A DNA stretch of 64,000 bases from Actinomycetota bacterium (GCA_030645615.1 JAUSNB010000053.1:62001-126000), one strand, 5' to 3'; positions 15,595 through 24,905 are shown, counted from the stretch's first letter. Numbers and translations: made by a program. The notes: generated by a model from the sequence alone, not told the origin.

Positions 15595-16467
15595 GTGAAC
15601 GAGCGCATGGACGTCGCGGTGGCCTACGGCCGCGGCCTCGCCGCAACTTTCACCAGCAACCGCGCGACACTCGCCGCGGGAGGCCTCGCCTACTTCGTTG
15701 CCCTGGCGCTCGTGCCCGCAGCCGTGGCGCTGGGCTGCCTTGCCGGCCTGGTCCTCGACCCGGATCAGGTGCGCTCCGCCCTGCAGGGCCTCGTCGACCG
15801 GACGCCGGGAACCAGTGAGCATGCGCAGTCCGCCATCGACGTGTTGGTCGGGCTGGTCGACAGTGCATCCGCCAGTTCCTTCACCGTCACGACGATCGTC
15901 AGCGTCGCCATCGCCGTGTACGCGGCCTCGAAGGTGGTCCTCGGCCTGCGACAGGCGCTCGATGCCTTGTTCGGGGTGACCGAGACTCGTGCGGGTCTGG
16001 TCGAGCGCGGCATCTCGGCGGTCATCACCCTGGTCGGCCTGGTCATCGCGGTCGGCCTCGTGGTGCTGCTCACCGTGCTCCCGCGAGTGCTGGACTGGAT
16101 TGGGCTGGAGTCGGTGCCCACGAGCAGCGGCAGCGGCGTGGTCGACTGGCTCCTCCTGCTGGGGCTGGTGTACCTCGCCGTGCGCTGGCTGCTGCACCAC
16201 GGGCCCAATGGCGGTCAACGAGTCCCGTGGTCATCGCCGGGAGTCATCCTCGCGGCCCTGTGGATCGTGGCCGTGACAGGCGGGGTCGGGATCTATGCCC
16301 GCTTCTCCGGGAGCCTGGGCGCGGCCGTCATCGTGTTCGGGGCGGCCGTGGTGCTGCTGCTGTGGCTGTACTTGTGCTTCCTGGGGCTGCTGTGGGGGGC
16401 CGCGATCGAGGCCTCCCGGCAGCGGCGAGGAGTGAGCGGAGCGAGCCCCGGAGTCGCGCCGGCATGA
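15595..16467 (+). CDS. YihY/BrkB family inner membrane protein
   Basis: 290 aa with about six transmembrane segments. The family signature is clear: GGLAYFVALALVPA near the N-terminus, then YAASKVVLGLRQALDALFGV and the pattern LLWLYLCFLGLLWGAAIEA at the end. The family (formerly mis-named RNase BN) has no settled biochemical function. The GTG start lies 6 nt after a weak -10, GAGGAT. The last 16 residues (QRRGVSGASPGVAPA) are encoded by the first copy of the 54-bp repeat, so the repeat supplies both the tail and the stop codon. Confidence 0.85.
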   Translation: MNERMDVAVAYGRGLAATFTSNRATLAAGGLAYFVALALVPAAVALGCLAGLVLDPDQVRSALQGLVDRTPGTSEHAQSAIDVLVGLVDSASASSFTVTTIVSVAIAVYAASKVVLGLRQALDALFGVTETRAGLVERGISAVITLVGLVIAVGLVVLLTVLPRVLDWIGLESVPTSSGSGVVDWLLLLGLVYLAVRWLLHHGPNGGQRVPWSSPGVILAALWIVAVTGGVGIYARFSGSLGAAVIVFGAAVVLLLWLYLCFLGLLWGAAIEASRQRRGVSGASPGVAPA

Positions 16468-16635
16468 ACGTGGCAGCGGCGAGGAGTGAGCGGAGCGAGC
16501 CCCGGAGTCGCGCCGGCATGAACGTGGCAGCGGCGAGGAGTGAGCGGAGCGAGCCCCGGAGTCGGGCCGGCATGAACGCGGCAGCGGCGAGGAGTGAGCG
16601 GAGCGAGCCCCGGAGTCGCGCCGGCATGAGTCCGG
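16420..16635 (+). repeat. four tandem copies of a 54-bp repeat
   Basis: Copies at 16420-16473, 16474-16527, 16528-16581 and 16582-16635. They are nearly identical; differences are a few bases in copies 3 and 4. The unit is GC-rich with internal near-repeats (GAGTGAGCG, GAGCGAGCC). 54 is a multiple of 3, so two other frames are also open across the array: an 18-residue plus-strand repeat with ARSERSEPRSRAG and a minus-strand repeat with GATPGLAPLTPRR. The array starts inside the yihY coding end and fills most of the gap to the convergent gene. Confidence 0.97.
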
Positions 16636-16647
16636 CAGCCGGGACAA

Positions 16648-17484
16648 TCACACCAGTCGGATCGACGTCCAGTCGCAAGCATCGTTTCGATTATCGATGG
16701 ATGTGTACGCGCACACCTTGAACCTGTACGTGCCGGGGCGGCCCCCCGCGGCGGGCGTGCCGGCGATCGCCCCCGTGCGCGGGTTGAGGACCAGGCCCCT
16801 GGGCAGGAACCCGGACTTGATCGAGAACTTGTAGGGGCTCCAGCCGCCGGCGGCGTTGACCGGGCCGCCACTGGGATTGGTGGGACGGGCCGCGAAGGGC
16901 CCACCGCACAGTCCGCCGGGGGCGACGGGCGGCTTGCAGAAGGACGCGCCGGGATAGGGCTTGCCGCGGTGGGCGACCGGCAGGTCCCCGCGCACGGTGA
17001 ATCGGATCGAGTCGTCGTTCCCGACGCCACTGAGGGTCTGGCTCACGGTCGTCACCACAGCCGCGCCAATCGTGCCGGCGAGTTCGCACTGACCGGTGAA
17101 CCGGCCGACGCCTGACGAATCGCGCGTGAACTTCACGGACCCAATGCAGTCGCCGAGGCTGGGGAAAGGCATCTGGAGGAGGCCGCTCCCGTTCGGATTG
17201 GTGATACGCCCGACCTCGATCCCCGCATCGACGAGAACCCCATCCTTCACCGTGATTGTCGACATGAGCGACGTAGTGGTGGCGCTGGGCGGCATGCCAG
17301 GAATCGCGTAACTGATCGTCATCGTCTGCTGGATGGCCACGGTGTAGACACCGTCAAAGCCGTCGAGAGCCGCGGCGGCGGCCGGAGGAATGGGCAAACC
17401 CAGAATCAAGGCCAATGGTGCGGCGACCGCCACCATCGCCCGACCGGCGGAAGTTCTCGGATGACGCATCGCTCGGAGACTCAT
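16648..17484 (-). CDS. secreted protein with C-terminal putative Ig (He_PIG-like) domain
   Basis: 278 aa. Signal peptide: basic start, hydrophobic core about residues 15-35, PPAAAAA before the likely cleavage site. The middle part is a beta-rich domain with four Cys that I do not recognise. The last 90 residues match the bacterial Ig-like pattern PRGLVLNPRTGAIAGTPAAGG..GTYRFKVCAY, common in large cell-surface proteins. It is probably exported and adhesive or binding in role, but no enzyme motif is visible. The ATG at 17484 has no strong ribosome-binding site; a second ATG lies at 17469. Confidence 0.7.
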   Translation of the reverse strand: MSLRAMRHPRTSAGRAMVAVAAPLALILGLPIPPAAAAALDGFDGVYTVAIQQTMTISYAIPGMPPSATTTSLMSTITVKDGVLVDAGIEVGRITNPNGSGLLQMPFPSLGDCIGSVKFTRDSSGVGRFTGQCELAGTIGAAVVTTVSQTLSGVGNDDSIRFTVRGDLPVAHRGKPYPGASFCKPPVAPGGLCGGPFAARPTNPSGGPVNAAGGWSPYKFSIKSGFLPRGLVLNPRTGAIAGTPAAGGRPGTYRFKVCAYTSIDNRNDACDWTSIRLV

Positions 17485-17610
17485 GACATTCGCCTGGATT
17501 CACGTGTGGCCGGGTCCTCGGGAGGGCTCCCTGCCAATAGACGCTACGCCGGGAGGAACGTTGTTGCGAGCGATGCCAACCGCCTGACGAGACGGGCGTC
17601 GGCGAACCGG

Positions 17611-17916
17611 CTAGGACGAGAACCAGCGCGGGGGACCAGCCACCATCGCCGTGAGGAAGGCAGCCACGGCGCCGCCGATGCCTGCGGAGACCGCGCTGGT
17701 GAACGGCAGCATGAGGCCGACGAACCACGCGGCCGCGCCAAAGCCGGCCGCGGAGATCGCCGCGAATGCCAGACGCCCGCCGCCCTTGTCGCCCTCGCCG
17801 GCCTTGGCGGGGGAGCGGTCGGGGGACTTCGCCACCTCGCCCGATCCTGCCGATCCGGACTGCCCTGTGTTGCCGGCCACCTCGCGAAGCAGGCGCTCGA
17901 TCTCGTCTTCGGCCAT
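17611..17916 (-). CDS. small two-helix membrane protein, function unknown
   Basis: 101 aa. An acidic N-terminus (MAEDEIERLLREVAGN), a hydrophilic Gly/Ser/Lys linker, then two transmembrane helices (about 55-75 and 78-95) and a short tail. The ATG lies 6 nt after a CACAAT hexamer, a plausible leaderless promoter. It sits between a secreted protein gene and the cold-shock gene. No family recognised. Confidence 0.6.
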   Translation of the reverse strand: MAEDEIERLLREVAGNTGQSGSAGSGEVAKSPDRSPAKAGEGDKGGGRLAFAAISAAGFGAAAWFVGLMLPFTSAVSAGIGGAVAAFLTAMVAGPPRWFSS

Positions 17917-17945
17917 GGGGACATTGTGCCCGACCCCGAGCATCA

Positions 17946-17979
17946 CGAAGGCCCCCACCCGGATGGGAGGGGGCCTTCG
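17946..17979 (-). terminator. terminator after the cold-shock gene
   Basis: Inverted repeat CGAAGGCCCCC...GGGGGCCTTCG with inner pairs (about 15 bp of stem). It begins 17 bp after the cold-shock stop codon on the minus strand and stands just before the promoter of the next minus-strand gene. Confidence 0.75.
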
Positions 17980-17996
17980 CCGAGTGTGATGTCAGG

Positions 17997-18200
17997 TCAG
18001 CTGGTGCGGACCTTGTCGGCCTGGGGGCCCTTCGGTCCCTGGACGATCTCGAACTCCACGACCTGGTTCTCCTCCAGGCTGCGGTAGCCGTCGGACTCGA
18101 TGGCCGAGTAATGGACGAAGACGTCCGGACCACCATCGGCTTGGGCGATGAAGCCGTAGCCCTTCTCAGCGTTGAACCACTTGACGGTTCCTTGAGCCAT
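17997..18200 (-). CDS. cold-shock protein, CspA family
   Basis: 67 aa, the usual length. A single OB fold with RNP1 KGYGFI and RNP2 VFVHYSAI; it binds single-stranded RNA/DNA and acts as an RNA chaperone. The start MAQGTVKWF is fixed by AGGAG 9 nt upstream; an ATG 9 nt earlier lies too close to that site. A long leader precedes it and a strong terminator follows. Confidence 0.95.
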   Translation of the reverse strand: MAQGTVKWFNAEKGYGFIAQADGGPDVFVHYSAIESDGYRSLEENQVVEFEIVQGPKGPQADKVRTS

Positions 18201-18388
18201 GATGCGCATTCTCCTTGCACGGAACTTCGCGGCGGACGGGCGCCCGGCGCGCGGCCTAGCCGTTCGACCGTCGTCCCACGTCTGTGCTGTCCTGTGCAGA
18301 ATCCGAGCCCAGAAAGACAGATGCCCACCTTGTGGGCGGGCATCTCAGAACGGTGGTGCTGATGTGGCCTTGCCTGGCGGAGAGCATA
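18201..18388 (-). promoter_or_regulatory. promoter and ~175-nt leader of the cold-shock gene, with alternative hairpins
   Basis: A TATGCT -10 (18383-18388) with a weak TTCCCG -35 17 nt upstream gives a start near 18376. The leader contains, at 18319-18345, AGATGCCC...GGGCATCT enclosing GCCCAC...GTGGGC. The two stems share bases and exclude each other. Long structured leaders that switch with temperature are known for csp mRNAs in other bacteria; whether this one does is inference. Confidence 0.45.
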
Positions 18389-18428
18389 CCCGCTCGGGCC
18401 GCTGGCGGGAACGGCATTCCCACGTCGG

Positions 18429-18434
18429 TACGCT
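18429..18434 (+). promoter_or_regulatory. leaderless-type -10 element of argS
   Basis: TACGCT, then CGCCGC (6 nt), then the GTG at 18441. No Shine-Dalgarno sequence. Confidence 0.6.
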
Positions 18435-18440
18435 CGCCGC

Positions 18441-20099
18441 GTGACTCCCGAGCAGGTGGCCCAGGCCGTCGCTGACGCCGTGTCTGCGCTCGTGGCCGAA
18501 GGCGCCATCGCAGTGGATTCGGTGCCCGAGGCGCGGGTGGAGCGACCCAAGTCCCGGGAGCACGGCGACTACGCCACCAACATCGCCCTGGCCCTCGCCA
18601 AGCCGGCCGGTCGCAATGCCCGCGACGTCGCCGAACTCGTCGCCGCCCGGCTGCGCGTGGTGCCGGGCTTCTCGGCGGCCGAGGTGGCCGGACCGGGCTT
18701 CATCAACCTGCGGCTCGACAGTGCGGCGCAGGGCGAAGTGGCCCGCACCATCGTGGAGGCGGGGCCCGCCTGGGGCCGCGGCACCGTGCTGTCCGGAACC
18801 ACCGTCAACGTCGAGTTCATCTCCGCCAACCCGACCGGCCCCCTGCACCTGGGGCACACGCGATGGGCCGCGGTGGGCGATGCGATCGCCAGGGTCCTCG
18901 AGGCGGCGGGCGCCGACGTCACGCGCGAGTTCTACATCAACGATCGCGGCGTGCAGATGGACAAGTTCGGTGCCTCGGTGATGGCGGCGGCGAATGGCCG
19001 GCCGGTGCCGGAGGACGGCTACCACGGCGGGTACATCCTGGACCTTGCGGCCCAGATCGTTGCCGAGCGGCCCGGCATCCTGGACCTCCCGGACGTCGAG
19101 CAGCACGTGGCCTTCCGCGAGGCGGCGTACGCGGTGCAGCTGCGCGAGCAGCAGCAGGTCCTGGAGCTGTTCCGCACGCGATTCGACGTCTGGTACTCCG
19201 AGCAAGGGCTCTACGAGTCGGGTGCCGTCGAGCGCGGCCTCGCGCGGCTGCGCGAGCAGGGCCACATGTTCGAGCAGGACGGCGCGACATGGCTGCGCAC
19301 CACGGACTTTGGCGACGACAAGGACCGGGTCCTACTGAGGGCGAACGGCGAGCCGACGTACTTCGCTGCCGACACGGCCTACTACGTCGACAAGCGCGCC
19401 CGTGGGTTCGACCTGGCCATCTACCTGCTCGGCGCCGACCACCACGGTTATGTCAACCGGCTGCGCGCCGTCGCGGCCTGCGCCGGCGACGACCCGGACC
19501 GCAGCATCGAGGTCCTCATCGGGCAGCTGGTCAAGATCACGCGCGATGGCGTCGACATCAAGCTGTCCAAGCGGGCCGGCACGATCGTGACGCTGGAGGA
19601 AGTCGTCGAGGAGGTCGGGGTCGACGCCGCCCGATACACGCTCGCCCGGTTCCCGGTCGACTCCCCGCTCACCCTCGACGTCGCCGAGATGGTGCGCGCC
19701 ACCAACGACAACCCGGTCTTCTACGTGCAGTACGCGCATGCCCGGATCTCGTCGGTCCTGCGGAACGCGCACGAGCTTGGCATCGACTGGCTGGCGGCCG
19801 AATTCGACCCGGCGCTGCTCGACCATGAGCGGGAGAACAACCTGCTCGGGATGCTCGCCGAGTTCCCGCGCGTGGTGGCGAGTGCGGCCGAGTTGCGCGA
19901 GCCGCACCGGGTCGCCCGGTACCTCGAGGACCTCGCCACCGCGTACCACCGGTTCTACGACGTGTGCTGGGTGCTCCCCCGTGGCGACGAGGAGCTGGCC
20001 GGCATCCACGTTGCCCGGCTGTGGCTCTGCGCGGCCGCCCGGCAGACCATCGCCAATGGTCTGGCCCTGCTCGGTGTGAGCGCGCCTGAGCGCATGTAG
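18441..20099 (+). CDS. argS: arginyl-tRNA synthetase
   Basis: 552 aa. Class I synthetase charging tRNA-Arg. An N-terminal Add-1 tRNA-recognition domain (about residues 1-110, with REHGDYATNIAL), then the catalytic core with VEFISANPTGPLHLGHTR (HIGH-type motif from His136) and EFYINDRGVQM. The KMSKS position carries KLSKRAGT. The C-terminal alpha-helical anticodon domain ends GLALLGVSAPERM, as in the family. The GTG start follows a leaderless -10. It lies 31 bp before lysA, an arrangement common in actinobacteria (argS-lysA-hom-thrC-thrB), here interrupted by an aquaporin gene. Confidence 0.97.
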   Translation: MTPEQVAQAVADAVSALVAEGAIAVDSVPEARVERPKSREHGDYATNIALALAKPAGRNARDVAELVAARLRVVPGFSAAEVAGPGFINLRLDSAAQGEVARTIVEAGPAWGRGTVLSGTTVNVEFISANPTGPLHLGHTRWAAVGDAIARVLEAAGADVTREFYINDRGVQMDKFGASVMAAANGRPVPEDGYHGGYILDLAAQIVAERPGILDLPDVEQHVAFREAAYAVQLREQQQVLELFRTRFDVWYSEQGLYESGAVERGLARLREQGHMFEQDGATWLRTTDFGDDKDRVLLRANGEPTYFAADTAYYVDKRARGFDLAIYLLGADHHGYVNRLRAVAACAGDDPDRSIEVLIGQLVKITRDGVDIKLSKRAGTIVTLEEVVEEVGVDAARYTLARFPVDSPLTLDVAEMVRATNDNPVFYVQYAHARISSVLRNAHELGIDWLAAEFDPALLDHERENNLLGMLAEFPRVVASAAELREPHRVARYLEDLATAYHRFYDVCWVLPRGDEELAGIHVARLWLCAAARQTIANGLALLGVSAPERM

Positions 20100-20118
20100 C
20101 AGCGGCGCGGCGGTGCCC

Positions 20119-20124
20119 TAGCCT
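20119..20124 (+). promoter_or_regulatory. leaderless-type -10 element of lysA
   Basis: TAGCCT, then TGCTGC (6 nt), then the ATG at 20131. lysA may therefore be transcribed apart from argS. Confidence 0.55.
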
Positions 20125-20130
20125 TGCTGC

Positions 20131-21546
20131 ATGCACGCGCACCCCGCCGGTCCCCGGCACGGCGACGTCGTTGCGCATGGAATGTCGCTGCCGCGCCCGG
20201 CATCCGCCGAGGAGGCCAGTCGACTGGTCCCGGGAGTGTGGCCGGGCGGCTGCCATCGCAACCGCGACGGCGCGCTGGTCATTGGCGGCGTCGACGTGCG
20301 CGATGCGGTGTCCGCGCACGGCTCGCCCCTGTTCCTGTTTGACGAAGCCGACCTGCGACACCGAGCACGCAGCTATCGCGCCGCCTACGTCGATGCGGGG
20401 GCGCGTCTCGTCTACTACGCGGCCAAGGCCTTCCTCGCGACCTCCGTGGCGCGGTGGGTGACCGAGGAGGGCCTGGGCATCGACGTCGCATCCGGCGGGG
20501 AGCTGGCGGTGGCCGTCCGTGCCGGCGTGCCGGGCGATCGCCTGCTGATGCACGGCAACAACAAGTCGATGGTCGAGATCGAGGCCGCCATCGCTGCCGG
20601 CGTGGGCCGGATCGTCATCGACTCCTTCGAGGACATCGTGCGCATCGCGGACGCGGCCGCGCGCGCCGGCGTCGTGCAGCCGGTACTGCTCCGGGTCACC
20701 GTCGGTGTCGAGGCACACACCCACGAATTCATCGCCACAGCCCACGAGGACCAGAAGTTCGGGCTGTCCGTCACGTCGGGCGCTGCAGCGGAGGCCGTTC
20801 GCCGCATCGCCAAGCTGCCCACGCTCTCCCTGCTCGGGCTGCACTCGCACATCGGGTCCCAGATCTTCGACGCGGCCGGGTTCGAGGTTGCCGCGGCGCG
20901 CGTCGTTGCCTTCGCCGAGCGGTTGTGGGACGAGCAGGGGATCGAGGTCGAAGAGGTCAACCTCGGCGGCGGCATGGGCATCGCCTACGTCGACGGCGAC
21001 GACCCGCTCGACGTCGCCGACATGGCCCACCAGATCGGCGAGATCGTCGGCAAGGAATGCGCGGCGGTCGGCATTCCCATGCCCGCGCTGGCCTTCGAGC
21101 CCGGGCGCGCGATCGTCGGCCCGTCCGCCGTCACTGTTTATGAGGTGGGCACGGTCAAGGCGGTGGACCTGGGACAGGGCCTCATCCGCACCTTCGTGTC
21201 GGTCGACGGCGGCATGAGCGACAACATCCGCACCGCGCTGTATGACGCCGACTACACGGTGACCCTGGCCTCGCGGGAATCGTCGGCCGAGCCGGTGCTG
21301 TGCCGGGTGGTGGGCAAGCACTGCGAGTCAGGCGACGTCGTGGTGCGCGACGCGTGGCTGCCCGGGGACCTTGCGCCCGGCGACTTGCTCGCGGTTGCCG
21401 CGACCGGCGCCTACTGCCGCTCGATGGCGTCCAACTACAACTACCTGCCCCGACCCGCTGTCGTGTCGGCACGGGACGGCGCGATGCAGGTGGTGCTGCG
21501 CCGGGAGACGCTCGAGGACCTGATGCGGCTGGATCCCGGCGCCTGA
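20131..21546 (+). CDS. lysA: diaminopimelate decarboxylase
   Basis: 471 aa. A PLP enzyme of the alanine-racemase fold that decarboxylates meso-diaminopimelate to L-lysine. PLP lysine K99 in YYAAKAF; further motifs are DVASGGEL, HSHIGSQI, NLGGGMGI and the EPGRAIVG phosphate-binding stretch. The Cys of the partner-subunit motif is in GKHCESGD, and the C-terminal YNYLPRPAVV is typical. The N-terminal ~40 residues are longer than in many homologues, but the ATG is supported by its -10 spacing. The stop codon lies in the loop of a terminator hairpin. Confidence 0.96.
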   Translation: MHAHPAGPRHGDVVAHGMSLPRPASAEEASRLVPGVWPGGCHRNRDGALVIGGVDVRDAVSAHGSPLFLFDEADLRHRARSYRAAYVDAGARLVYYAAKAFLATSVARWVTEEGLGIDVASGGELAVAVRAGVPGDRLLMHGNNKSMVEIEAAIAAGVGRIVIDSFEDIVRIADAAARAGVVQPVLLRVTVGVEAHTHEFIATAHEDQKFGLSVTSGAAAEAVRRIAKLPTLSLLGLHSHIGSQIFDAAGFEVAAARVVAFAERLWDEQGIEVEEVNLGGGMGIAYVDGDDPLDVADMAHQIGEIVGKECAAVGIPMPALAFEPGRAIVGPSAVTVYEVGTVKAVDLGQGLIRTFVSVDGGMSDNIRTALYDADYTVTLASRESSAEPVLCRVVGKHCESGDVVVRDAWLPGDLAPGDLLAVAATGAYCRSMASNYNYLPRPAVVSARDGAMQVVLRRETLEDLMRLDPGA

Positions 21547-21560
21547 GCATCGGGATCCAG
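21529..21560. terminator. terminator hairpin spanning the lysA stop codon
   Basis: A perfect 10-bp stem CTGGATCCCG (21529-21538) / CGGGATCCAG (21551-21560). The lysA TGA is in the 12-nt loop. It stands between convergent lysA and the aquaporin gene and could serve both. Confidence 0.6.
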
Positions 21561-21589
21561 CCGCGCCAGAAGCGTGTGCGCGGAGCCGG

Positions 21590-22336
21590 CTACTCCCGCT
21601 CGGAGCCGGCCACGAGCGGCTCCGGCTCCTCGACATCGGTCCGCGTCAGCATCCAGACGATCACCGCGATGATCGAGCCGACCAGCGGCGCGAGGATGAA
21701 CAGCCACACCTGGCTGAGCGCGGTACCCCCCTCGAAGAGGGCCGGGCCGAGGGAGCGGGCCGGGTTGACCGACGTCCCGGTCAGCGGGATGCCGACCAGG
21801 TGCACGAGGGTCAGCGTCAGGCCGATGGCAACGCCGGCGAAGCCCGGGGCCGCGACCCGCTCGGTAACGAGCAGGATCACCAGCACGAACGCCGCGGTGA
21901 GCATCGCCTCGAGGACGAACGCGCCCGTCATGTTGATCGCCCCGTTGTCGTACGCGTTCGTGCCCAGGGCGCCCGTGTAGTCCGTGACCCCGAAGGACGA
22001 GACGAACAGCTTGAGCATCGCTCCGGCCGCGATGGCGCCGGCGAACTGGGCGATCCAGTAGCCGACTGCCACGTTGAGGGGCATGCGGCGCCCGAGGAGC
22101 ATGCCGAGGGTCACCGCCGGGTTCACGTGGGCGCCCGAGACCGGCCCGAACGCATACGCGATGCCGAGCAGCACCAGGCCGAACGCGAGCGCCACGCCGA
22201 CGACGCCATTGCCAGGCCCCTTGCCGTCCTGGCCCACCAGGGCGGCGATTCCGAAGACGGCCGCCCCCACGGCCAGGAAGACGAGCAGGAAGGTGCCGAC
22301 GAACTCGGCCACCATCTTGCGGGCTGCAGTATTCAT
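21590..22336 (-). CDS. aquaporin / glycerol facilitator family channel (MIP)
   Basis: 248 aa, six transmembrane helices and two half-helices with the NPA motifs HVNPAVT and SVNPARS. The N-terminal MVAEFVGTFLLVF is the usual family start. The chain carries a charged C-terminal tail (EEPEPLVAGSERE). The selectivity residues look more like water channels (AqpZ) than GlpF, but I would not fix the substrate. GGGGA lies just upstream of the ATG. It is inserted, on the opposite strand, in the middle of an otherwise standard argS-lysA-hom-thrC-thrB group. Confidence 0.93.
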   Translation of the reverse strand: MNTAARKMVAEFVGTFLLVFLAVGAAVFGIAALVGQDGKGPGNGVVGVALAFGLVLLGIAYAFGPVSGAHVNPAVTLGMLLGRRMPLNVAVGYWIAQFAGAIAAGAMLKLFVSSFGVTDYTGALGTNAYDNGAINMTGAFVLEAMLTAAFVLVILLVTERVAAPGFAGVAIGLTLTLVHLVGIPLTGTSVNPARSLGPALFEGGTALSQVWLFILAPLVGSIIAVIVWMLTRTDVEEPEPLVAGSERE

Positions 22337-22542
22337 TCCATTCCCCTTGATTGGCCGATGCAGGCATCGGGCAGCGGATCTGCATATCGTCGACCGCCCG
22401 TACCTCGCGGCGTGGGAGGCGCGCGGTGGTGCGACAGGTGGTTCGCGTCCGGTCCGGACGACCTGAGAGGCTGTGCACTGGCCGGCGGCTCAAGCGCCGT
22501 GGTCGAGAGCACGGGAGTGGCCCCGCAACGCAAGGAGTAGGC

Positions 22543-23844
22543 ATGTCGTCCGGCGATTCGCGGCGCCCCCTGACCGTCGCGCTGCTCGGCGGCGGCACCG
22601 TAGGGGCCTCCGTGGCCAGGATCCTCACGGACAGCGCCCGCGACCTCGAGGAGCGGGTGGGCGCTCCCGTCGTGCTGACCGCCGTGGCCGTCCGCGATGC
22701 CGCGAAGGAACGCCCGGGGATCGATCCGTCGCTGGTGACTGACGATGCGGTCGCCGTCGCTTCGAGCGGGGTCGACGTCGTCGTCGAGGTCATGGGCGGG
22801 ATCGAGCCGGCCAGATCGCTCATCCTCGCTGCCATGGAAGCCGGCTCGAGCGTGGTCACGGCCAACAAGGCGCTGCTGGCAGCCGACGGGGCCACGCTCT
22901 ACGAGGCGGCCGAGCGCAACGGTGTCGACCTGTACTTCGAGGCAGCGGTCGCCGGTGCCATCCCGCTGCTGCGGCCGCTGCGGGAATCCCTCGCGGGCGA
23001 TCGCGTCACGCGGGTCCTCGGCATCGTCAACGGCACCACCAACTTCATGCGGACGAAGATGGACGAGGAGGGCGTCGACTACGACGAGGTCCTTGCCGAG
23101 GCCGGCCGGCTCGGGTACCTGGAGGCCGATCCCTCGCTGGACGTCGACGGCCACGACGCAGCGGCGAAGGCCGCGATCCTTGCCGAGCTGGCCTTCCATA
23201 CCCGCGTCACGCTCGACGACGTCTACTGCGAGGGGATCTCGAAGGTCACGTCCACCGACATCAATGCCGCGCAGGCGATGGGCTTCGTCATCAAGCTGCT
23301 CGCTGTGGCCGAGCGCGCTGACGGCGGTGTCGTCGTGCGCGTCCACCCCGCGATGCTGCCTCGCAGCCATCCCCTCGCGAGCGTCCGTGGCGCCTTCAAT
23401 GCCGTGTTCGTCGAGGCCGAGGCTGCCGGGGAGATGATGTTCTACGGCCGCGGAGCCGGCGGTGCGCCGACGGCAAGTGCTGTGCTGGGCGATGTCGTCG
23501 CCGCCGCCCGCAATCGGCTGTCCGGGGGGCGCGGCCCCGGTGAGAGCACCTACAGCAACCTGCCGGTGCTGCCCGTCGGCGCCGCGATGACCCGGTACTA
23601 CGTGAACCTCGATGTCGCCGACCGGCCTGGCGTGCTCGCCAGCATCGCGTCGGCGTTCGCCGACAATGGCGTGAGCATCCAGGTCGTGCGCCAGGACGGG
23701 CACGGCGAGAATGCCGGCCTGATCGTGCGGACCCATCGCGCGAGCGATGCGTCGCTGCGGCGGACCGTGGAGCAGCTGAGCGGGCTCGACACCGTCAAGC
23801 GCGTCCTGGGCGTCATGAGGGTCGAAGGCGAGGCGGGGGAGTAG
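22543..23844 (+). CDS. hom: homoserine dehydrogenase
   Basis: 433 aa. Reduces aspartate semialdehyde to homoserine. N-terminal Rossmann motif [11 protein letters not shown], central GIVNGTTNF and [19 protein letters not shown] (substrate and catalytic Lys), and a C-terminal ACT domain (about residues 350-433, [18 protein letters not shown]) that usually gives feedback inhibition by threonine. The AAGGAG 5 nt before the ATG decides the start, removing a 64-codon upstream extension. thrC follows after 2 nt, thrB 3 nt after that, so the three form one operon. Confidence 0.96.
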   Translation: MSSGDSRRPLTVALLGGGTVGASVARILTDSARDLEERVGAPVVLTAVAVRDAAKERPGIDPSLVTDDAVAVASSGVDVVVEVMGGIEPARSLILAAMEAGSSVVTANKALLAADGATLYEAAERNGVDLYFEAAVAGAIPLLRPLRESLAGDRVTRVLGIVNGTTNFMRTKMDEEGVDYDEVLAEAGRLGYLEADPSLDVDGHDAAAKAAILAELAFHTRVTLDDVYCEGISKVTSTDINAAQAMGFVIKLLAVAERADGGVVVRVHPAMLPRSHPLASVRGAFNAVFVEAEAAGEMMFYGRGAGGAPTASAVLGDVVAAARNRLSGGRGPGESTYSNLPVLPVGAAMTRYYVNLDVADRPGVLASIASAFADNGVSIQVVRQDGHGENAGLIVRTHRASDASLRRTVEQLSGLDTVKRVLGVMRVEGEAGE

Positions 23845-23846
23845 CC

Positions 23847-24902
23847 ATGGCTCACGTGTGGCGGGGGCTGATCGAGGAGTACCGCGACAGGCTGCCGGTG
23901 ACCGCCGCTACGCCTGTGGTCACCCTTCGCGAGGGTGGCACCCCGCTCGTCCGGGCGGGTGGGTTGAGCGATCGGCTCGATTGCGACGTGTGGCTGAAGT
24001 ACGACGGAGCCAACCCCACCGGCTCGTTCAAGGACCGCGGCATGACGATCGCCATGTCGCTGGCTGCCGAGCGCGGAGCGAAGGCGGTGATCTGCGCGTC
24101 GACGGGCAACACGTCGGCCAGCGCCGCCGCCTACGCGGCGAAGGCCGGTCTCGTCGCCGGCGTGCTCGTTCCGCAGGGCAAGATCGCGATGGGCAAGCTG
24201 GCCCAGGCCGTCGTGCACGGCGCGACCATCCTCCAGCTCGACGGCAATTTCGATGCCTGCCTGCGGGTCGCCCGCGAGGTGGCGGACGCCTATCCAGTGG
24301 AGCTCGTCAACAGCGTCAACCCGGCCCGGATCGAGGGGCAGAAGACGATCGCGTTCGAGGTCGTGGACCAGCTCGGGAGGGCACCGGACATCCATGCGCT
24401 GCCGGTCGGCAACGCGGGCAACATCACCGCCCACTGGAAGGGCTATCGCGAGTACGCCGCGGACGGTCTGGCGGATACGCCGCGCATGTGGGGGTTCCAG
24501 GCGGCCGGCGCGGCTCCGATCGTCCTGGGCCACGTGGTCGATGACCCCGAGACGATTGCCACCGCCATCCGGATTGGAAACCCCGCGTCGTGGCAACTCG
24601 CATTGGACGCCCGGGATGGGTCAGGTGGCCTGATCGAGTCCGTCACGGATGAGGAGATCCTGTCGGCCTACCGTCTCCTCGCGGCGCACGAGGCGCTGTT
24701 CTGCGAGCCGGCCAGCGCCGCCGGGGTGGCCGGATTGATCCGGCTGCACGCTGAGGGGCGCCTCGATCCCGGCCAGCTCATCGTGTGCACCATCACGGGC
24801 AACGGGTTGAAGGATCCCCAGGTCGCCATGGCGGGAATTCAGGAACCGAAGGCCGTGCCCGCCGACGCCGATGCGGCAGCGCGAGCGCTGGGGCTGGCGT
24901 AG
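23847..24902 (+). CDS. thrC: threonine synthase
   Basis: 351 aa, the short actinobacterial form. PLP-dependent conversion of O-phosphohomoserine to threonine. PLP lysine in [10 protein letters not shown], then [15 protein letters not shown] and the glycine-rich phosphate loop [16 protein letters not shown]. It is the middle gene of hom-thrC-thrB with only 2-3 nt between genes. Confidence 0.97.
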   Translation: MAHVWRGLIEEYRDRLPVTAATPVVTLREGGTPLVRAGGLSDRLDCDVWLKYDGANPTGSFKDRGMTIAMSLAAERGAKAVICASTGNTSASAAAYAAKAGLVAGVLVPQGKIAMGKLAQAVVHGATILQLDGNFDACLRVAREVADAYPVELVNSVNPARIEGQKTIAFEVVDQLGRAPDIHALPVGNAGNITAHWKGYREYAADGLADTPRMWGFQAAGAAPIVLGHVVDDPETIATAIRIGNPASWQLALDARDGSGGLIESVTDEEILSAYRLLAAHEALFCEPASAAGVAGLIRLHAEGRLDPGQLIVCTITGNGLKDPQVAMAGIQEPKAVPADADAAARALGLA

Positions 24903-24905
24903 CCG

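Noticed and set aside
16420-16635. CRISPR array
   Set aside because: Units are directly adjacent with no variable spacers and there are no cas genes.
22337-22542. Riboswitch or attenuator before hom
   Set aside because: No threonine-rich leader peptide, T-box or known riboswitch core could be seen in the 206-bp gap.
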